Assembly (NCBI RefSeq): GCF_018320785.1
Contig: NC_054867.1
Coordinates: 19,922,855-19,986,854 of the forward strand
Reading direction: 5' to 3'
Length of the DNA stretch: 64,000 nt
DNA from: Cheilinus undulatus
Lineage: Eukaryota > Chordata > Actinopteri > Labriformes > Labridae
Of the stretch, positions 56,779 to 64,000 are shown one piece after another. Below the pieces are notes generated by a model that saw only the letters and a program-made list of their open reading frames with translations, ran no database searches and was not told the origin of the DNA. Positions within the stretch are counted from its first letter, which is position 1; each line of letters begins with the position of its first letter. Position numbers and translations under genes: made by a program.

Positions 56779-56890
56779 TCTGCTGATGAACTAAGAAGAC
56801 TGAATGTTAACTTGACCCGCTTCTTGTCAACACTCCAGCGCCCGGGGCGAAAGAGCAAAGAGTGAGGAAGAAAACAACCAACAAGCAGAA
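56779..56890 (+). repeat. Duplicated 112-bp segment, copy 2
   Basis: The segment begins tctgctgatgaactaagaag and continues in register with copy 1, including gttaac, cttcttgtcaacact and gaaaacaacc. It lies 1568 bp after copy 1 in the same orientation. Confidence 0.7.
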
Positions 56891-59800
56891 AGTGAATGAA
56901 ACGGCATTTATTTTAAGGAGCGCTAACATGTTCTACTACAAAGCTCTGGTGTCAGCAGCTTGTAATGAGCTGTGGGACCCGTTAGCTAACCTTTACCAGG
57001 CTAACTACATGGTGTAGTTTTGAGACAGGGCTGCAGGCCAAAGCTCAGTCTCAGCAGGTGAACTACAAACAAGCTTGTTGCTGCAGAAACAGTGGCGGGG
57101 CTACTAACACATACGCACACACAGCGCTGTCATTCCCAGTCTGCTTCAAGCCCAAACACATACACAGACTCTTGAACTGTGCAGCCCTCCCTCTATATCC
57201 TTTTTTCAAGGAAATCCTTTAGAAATGCTCTCTTCTCACCCAAGGGCCTCTCTACACAGCCATTCGTGGCACACTCCAGATATCTCCCCTCCTTCATCTT
57301 GGCTACCTTTTCTCTCCCTTGCTCTCTCCTCTTTTCCCTGCAGTCTTGTCCTGTCCCAGTCACAGTCGAGAGCACACCCTGCACACAAACTCACACCAGG
57401 AAACCCCAGCGTGACACCGTCAGAACTAACACTGAGAAGAGAGCCAACACCAGCGGCAGTGGAGGTCTAATAAAAGAGAAGTGAAGAACAATGTGGGGGA
57501 GAGAAAAAACAAAAACAAAACAGACACAAGGAAAAGGAGGAGCCTTAACATCCTGTTGCACACTGTCAAACGGTTGGCTCGGTGCTAAGGGGAATCCCTG
57601 GATGTTTGAATGAGAGGAAAATACCAACGTGAGTGGCGCCGTTTCTGCCATTAGCTTGGCCTTGCTAGCAATCATTACCTAGCTATTAAAAAATAGCGAG
57701 GAATGAGCTCAAAGATTGAGGCTAAAATCACACCAACACATTGTTCAAAAACACCAATGCCTGAAGAAAACCTCAATAAAATGTGATTTAATGGTATTTA
57801 GTGAGTGTGATTATCTCTCTTTACTTTCTTCTGCTAAATCGAACAAACACTGACTGTTGAGTTTTTATTTAAAAAGATTTTGTTCAAACATTCTTTGAGA
57901 GCGATATACTATAAACTGTATAAACCTGGTGGTGCAGGCGACCAAGTAATGATGTGCCACTTACGAACAAGTCTGTTCTACGTACCAGCTCTTTAATGTG
58001 AGCCACGATAGCTAACTCCTGTTTGAGCGCCAGTTTCCTTTCCTCCTACCTTTGTGTTTATTTAATCAACATTTGCACAAGCCAAACTGTTACTAAATGA
58101 AGAGCTGTTTAGGAGCCAAACTACCAACTCCACTGAGCTAAGCCAAATGATCTGGATCTTTTAAAGAGATGAATTTCCCATCAAAACAAGAAAGACTTGA
58201 GGTTGGTGAGATTGCCATCAGCTGAGGAAACACAAGTAAGATCAGAGTTTAATTTGGCTAAACCATGACAACACTGTACTCAACCAAATCGCACCACTTT
58301 GCAGAAACCGACATGGGTGTATCCAACACCACTTCTCCACTGAAGATTCTGTAATTCCTGCCTGCTGCTGATTCTTTGTGTGTTTAGTCAACTTTTTCTT
58401 TTTTACGTTTTTGTGCCTGAATATTTCACTAGTTCCAGAACACAAAAGTAGCTTAAGAATTAATGTTTATATTTTGCACTTTGAATGCTTGGCATAGTTA
58501 TAAACCGCTAAATACATGGTCTTTTTAGTAGCCCTTTTCTATGCAGAAATCCCTTCTTATCCACTGCTGTGTGACGTCATCTAAAAATAACCTGTGGTGA
58601 TTCGTCTGACTCCAGTTCTTTCTTTTAATCCCACGCTTGCAAGCTGAGGTTTTGTCCTATAAATGTCTCATCATAACTAAACAACATTCAAAGTTGATCA
58701 CTTTTAATATATTGCACTTCCTCACCCTATGTGAGAGAGTGAGAGCACTCACAAACATACAGGCAGTGCAGTCGAGTGGATGCAGCACCAGCAGAGAGTT
58801 GCTGTCAGGTAAAAGGAGCGAGTGCAGGGAAAAGGTCTGTGTTTATCCTGAAATGTTTCAGAGCTTTTTCCTCCTTTGCTGATGGGCAGCTCAGGTCCAT
58901 AATGCTGACAAGTTAGCTTGTGTGTGTGTGTGGCTGTAGTGTTGGTGTTTTTTTCGCTGTGAGCAAGGCATGAAACAGCTAAGGTGAGTGTCTGAGACAG
59001 GCGCAAAATCAGTTATATATAAGAAGGATGGCAGATCATTGTTCAGGGAAGAACAGGATGAAATTCTGCCAGTTTCAGCCAACCACCAATCTATCAGTGC
59101 ACCTTTGCTGTTCCCCTCTACTTATTTGTGTCTTCCTGTCTTTCTCCTTGTTTTTGATATGGGAATTAATTTAACACCAGCTGCAAAGAGGCCTCTAACT
59201 GACACTGGTCTTTATTTGTCAAAATGTGCACTAACTAAACACAAACAAGCTAGTAAACAGGAGTGGGCCTAGAATTGATATGAGCCTTTATCTTAACTTT
59301 TAAAGTAACCACTGGATTTCACTAAGACTTCTGCTGTGAGCTGAAATGATAAGACAAGCAGCAGTATGTGAATCTTCAGTTGTTTCAAACATCTATTAAT
59401 TTTGAGCAATAAGTCAGCTTAAAAAGCCAAACATACGCTGTACCCTGCTTCTCATAGGTGAGAACTGGCAGCGTTTTTGTCTTTGGGCTGGTGGAGCAGG
59501 CAAAATAAGACATTAAAAAAATCTCACATGTCAAACATCCAGTCAAAATGTTGACTTTGATTAGACAGAAGCAGAAAAAGGAGGAGCTGGGGTGGAGGAG
59601 GGTTGTAAAGCAGCTTGCAGAGGGAGCAACAAAGCATAGCCAGGCTAAGTCAGCATGAGTGCAATTAGCCAATAGCATGCTTAGAGCCAATCAGATGGCT
59701 GTCAGCTCATCTCAATTACATTACAGTGCTTGACTCTGTGGCCTGCCTGAACTAATGCTATAAGCTTGATTCTTGGTATCAAAAAAAGTGTTGATGTCAT

Positions 59801-62628
59801 TTGTTCTTATAAGTATCCTTTCAAACTTCTTGTAACATGACCACCTAATCTTTACTTCATCATCCAGTCGTAAACTCTGCATTCTGACCAGTCACATCTC
59901 TTCGTGATGGAGGTCTGTGAAAGCCAGGAGGAGGGATAGACTGTTAACAGTTTACCTTTCTTGTATCGATTTACAAACAAATATATCAATGAAAAATTTT
60001 ACTGTAATTTTTCTTTACTGATACCATCCTTCAACAAAGACTGAAAAAGCACTGGAACCTTGTAGTTATGTCTATCAGATGCAAATTGCATGTGGGTAAG
60101 GCTAATTATCGTTTTGAAACATGTTTTCATATTGGTTTTATTGTCTAAATACTGTTTTATTTTTGATACTGTAATGGCTTCTTTTTACAACAAAAACCAT
60201 ACATATACACGACAAGAAAAATCCAGAGCAACAAATTACAGGAACAAACAGAAGGTGTTCACATCTTAAGTGCAACACTGATGGAAAGAGAGCCTCAATT
60301 GGCATAGACACTTAAAATTGTTCCTTTTTCTGCCATTGCTTCATACATTTGCAAACACTTCTGAGTGGATTTTCATCTGCAGTAGCCTCTGTTTAACTTA
60401 ATCATATAAAACAAAATTATGAGAACTAAACTATCCTGTTATGAGGCTAACAGCAACCTTTTTGTTAACGTGCTCATAAAACCTCTGGGTTTACTTATCA
60501 TTTTTAGAACCAGTTTTGTGTGGCTGATGAGCACGACCTTTGGCAGGGTACATGAAGCCAGATAACTGAAAGAAACCTTGGGTGTGTTGAATTCACTTTA
60601 TGGTATAAGTCCCAGAACAAATTGCCATATCTAAAAGGTGTCAGTATTTACCTAAAACTGCATCAGTACATAAATCTTTAAGATTAGCACATCTCTAATA
60701 GGCATAAGAAATCATGGAATTGCAGAACATTTGGTCAGGGATAATGGCTTCTTATATGTGATATTTTATATTGTTCATGGTCTGAATTCACGAGACAATC
60801 CTCTACAAAATGTATCATAGCCCTCTGCTAGAAAGACTCAATTTTGTAGTAAACAATTGCGTCCTTAATTGATCATCTTCCTCGTAATCAAAACCCTCAG
60901 TCAGGTCAGAAAACCGTCATTCAGAACCGCAGTCTGGTCAGAAAGGCTTGTTTCAGGTTTTTCTGTTCCACGGTGTGGGAGGAGTCCTTTTCCTTTAGTG
61001 CTGTAGACACAGTAGAAAGGACAGTTCCTCATGGAGCATGTGCTGTTTTATCTCCCTCTTGTGGATGACTTTGAACACTGGAACTGCTGTCAAACTTGAT
61101 AGGGAATGGACTCTTTTAAGCAGAATTAAGAGGTTACTTAAAATGCATTCTAGACTTAAAGGACCTAGGATTCAACAGAGGATACTAAGGTAAAGGTTCT
61201 GAACAACCAACTTTAACATTTTCAAAAAAACAAACGTAAACCTCACTTTAATCACACAGGCCTACATGACAGTGCACGGTAGGTGTCACTTCAGTATGCA
61301 GCCTTCCTTATCATTTACAGGAAAACAGTTTGGGAGTGAGCACTTTATTTCTCTCATCTACTGCGGATGTTTGCAGGCTTACCATGACTGCTGTCAACTT
61401 TATAAAGATTCACAGTGAAACCATCACTACTTCAACAAGGTTTATAATTCACTTATGTTTTAAAGCCCTCAAAAGATAAGTAGTAAATTACTGTGTAGAA
61501 CTAAATGCACTTGTACTCATCTGTAAAGTACGACCAACAATCGATCAGTGCATGTCAGATACTGCATAAGTTCTGCGTTTTTGAAAACTAAATTTAAATC
61601 ACAGCTCCAGACAAACAAATCGTGATCACTGGTTTAAACCTTTGTATGCAACAGTATGAACAATAAAGCTACGTAATTTGAATTGTTAGTTTATGTGATG
61701 TACTGTTATGAAGTTTATTAATCATTTGAATATTGCATGCTTTTGCATCTTCCTGACCAGAGAACTCTGATGTACATTATATTTATAGCTAAATCTGGTT
61801 CAACAGTCGTGTTGTGCATGGACTGTTGCTGGGGGGGTCAAGTTTCAATAATGACTTTAGCTTGCTGATGAAAACATGTTAATCAAAATTGAGCAACTAC
61901 TACACAACATGCCATTTTGCTCTTGTTTTGTCATGTCATGTGTAGTAAATGCAGGGCACCCTCCTTTGGGCTATTCTCAAACTGCTCCCTCGTACAATTC
62001 CCCTTACTGCCACAGAAAACCGGATCTTATGTAGCATGATTTTATGTCACTAAAATATGTTGATCAGCATAAATAACATTAGGCATATTGTAGAATCATG
62101 CTACAATGAGAGAGAAAAAACCTTTTAACCTTTCATGGTCTCAATCTCATGTTTAAAAGATGATCTGCTTTTCAGTCATGAGGACAAAACACTTCAAAGA
62201 AATAACTAATGAACCTTTTTTAAGAGTTGACAATTCGATCCTTATAGCAATGTAACTGTTTTTTATGACTGTATGACACTGCTATTCCTAACTTATTTTA
62301 AACAGTTTTGCAGCATCTCCAATGACGAACAATGAAAGGTGTAAGCTCTGTTCAGCAGACTCGCTGATGGAGGGTTTAACTACGCACCCTCACCATGAGG
62401 TTTGGGACAGCTCTTAATGTGGGGGATCCTCCAGGAAAACAAGCAAACAGAGTGGAAGAGTGCAGGGAAAGGGTCGACAGCGCAGTTTGAGAAAGGCCCC
62501 TTCACAGCACAGCATGTGCTTGAAGGTAGGAGTTTGTGACAAGGCGATCTTAGATCGTGAAGCATACTGATCTCTATGGTCCCTGACCCCTCCCCTTGTG
62601 TTCCTCAACGCAGTGCTGTTTAATGGTT

Positions 62629-62646
62629 GGAAATGAAACTGAAACT
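62629..62646 (+). promoter_or_regulatory. ISRE-like motif
   Basis: GGAAATGAAACTGAAACT contains the interferon-stimulated response core GAAANNGAAACT twice overlapping. No gene with a plausible start lies near it in this window, so its role is unknown. Confidence 0.3.
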
Positions 62647-64000
62647 AAAGAGTCAGCCCTTACAAGGACTTCTAACCTACAGTGTTGTGTCGAGTTCTTC
62701 TAGACCCTCAACTGTCACAGAAAAAAAAGCACTCATTTACCTAATCTGCACAAAGTTTAGAAATTGTTTTGACAAGCTCAAAGACAGTGTCTCTTAAACC
62801 ATCCACAGTCAGCAGAAGAATGTGTAGCAGAGGAAGATACAGTTGCTTAACCGTTACAGCCATCAATGTTTTGTTTTTCATTGTTTTTCCAATTATTAAC
62901 AAGCCTCTCCACCTTTCTATGCAAGATTATCCCTGCCAGGATCATGGAATCATGAGTGAAACTTTATAATATTGGGAGTCTTTTATGGAGCAAAGTGGTG
63001 AGGTCCAAACCTTTATCAAATGTTTTGAACAGTAAAATCATCTATTTCCATGTATCTATTTAGGTAACATGCATGTTGGTGCATGATCTCAGCCTGCTTC
63101 TCCCTTACCTCTCTTTCATTGTGAGCAGCAGCAGGTATAACTCACACTAATGTCACACCTCTGTAAGTAAATGTTCCCATTCCCAACCCATTCATGAATA
63201 AAAGTCAAGGTTAAATTGAAATTAAATATGGGACTTTACTGCATGGCTGTCTTAAAACAAGGCTTAAGTAACTCATATGAAATGAATAGGCTACTTGTGC
63301 AAACCCACAGCTGTAGGAATTCTGTTTATTTCCCACATGCGTTCCAAATGAAAATCACTGTTAAACACTCAAGAGGACAGATAAATCCAAATTCTAAAAA
63401 GGTGCACAAACTACAGAAACTGATTCCATACAACAGATCACAACGCCATGAAATATATGTATGGCGCTTAAAATTCCAGGGAGAAGACCTCCAGACGCTC
63501 TTACCTGATGGTGCTAACTATAAAATGGCAAGTTTTAAAATATTTCATGCATTGACCAAAAGTCTGCTGCAAAAGAAAAAGAAAATCATTAAAGACTTAC
63601 CTTGTAAACACAGTCTTTGTGCATTTAAAGGAAATATAAAGGGAATATGTCTGCTTTTCCTGATCATTTACTTAAAAATGTGTCTCAAAAATCAAATGAC
63701 AAAATAAGGTGGTAAAATTAAGCTCTTATCTGTCCATAAAAAAATCGGCATAAGATAAATGATATTTTTTCCATATTGCCCACCCTTACTTAAAGTTTTG
63801 TGCCTGAACACGCTAGATGCTCATAATTTTCGTCTATTGTTAATTTAACAGTTTACTTTACACGTCATGGTCGACAACCTCCATGACGTACACAGAGTTG
63901 ACAACAACTGTGTGTTGAAGTCGGCCTCTGTATGCATAGCATTTAGTGATGCTTGTCAGTTCACCCCTGGTAAGAATGTAAGAGACGGTAACACTTGCAG

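Larger units (their letters stand above)
54338..64000 (-). other. atxn7: Predicted atxn7 5' intron, no coding exon recognised
   Basis: The exon encoding the ataxin-7 N-terminal zinc finger (the CxxC...HYE segment that should precede ERRHSS) was searched for by eye and not found up to 64000. This whole stretch is therefore probably one long intron. It contains simple repeats, a duplicated 112-bp segment and an ISRE-like motif. A 163-codon plus-strand ORF at 63216-63707 has no recognisable domain and is not called as a gene. Confidence 0.5.

Noticed and set aside
62380-62608. Stem-rich stretch considered as a structured RNA gene
   Set aside because: No tRNA or snRNA signature could be matched, and folding cannot be computed here.
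63216-63707. 163-codon plus-strand ORF
   Set aside because: It has no recognisable domain, Lys/Ile/Leu-rich composition as expected of AT-rich DNA, no plausible splice or promoter context, and lies in a presumed intron. A database search or RNA evidence could overturn this.

Overview
This is a 64 kb piece of a ray-finned fish nuclear genome, probably a percomorph teleost. Split genes with GT-AG introns encode vertebrate proteins. The intergenic and intronic DNA is AT-rich and carries decayed fish-type Tc1, hAT-like and L2-like elements. There is no prokaryotic, phage or CRISPR content.

Layout. (1) 1-681 (+): the 3' coding end of prickle2, ending in a CaaX box; the rest lies off the left edge. 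(2) About 0.7-19 kb: non-coding DNA with an almost full-length dead Tc1 element (about 5.77-6.9 kb), a smaller Tc1 fragment, short tandem duplications and a few stretches that look like conserved non-coding DNA. (3) 19,289-27,916 (-): a complete 12-exon SLC2A (GLUT-type) transporter gene of 490 codons. Its introns are loaded with Tc1 and hAT-like insertions. (4) 33,089-39,911 (+): a complete 8-exon psmd6 (proteasome lid subunit Rpn7) of 389 codons. (5) 43,134-54,337 (-): the last eight coding exons of atxn7 (SAGA deubiquitinase-module subunit). They include the SCA7 zinc domain, a 1.19 kb serine-rich exon and an 18-bp terminal coding exon. The 5' exons are not in the window, so 54.3-64 kb reads as intron.

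The order prickle2 - psmd6 - atxn7 matches the human 3p14 block. The SLC2A gene between prickle2 and psmd6 is the departure from that arrangement as I know it. psmd6 and atxn7 are transcribed tail to tail and their predicted 3' ends almost touch near 40.0-40.1 kb. The genes are unrelated housekeeping, chromatin, polarity and transport genes, not an operon or pathway.

I found no new multi-gene system. The most useful observations are the exact gene models (including the tiny last exon of atxn7), the altered sugar-site residues of the transporter, several hAT-like insertions with readable 8-bp target duplications nested in older elements, and consensus CTCF-type motifs around psmd6.
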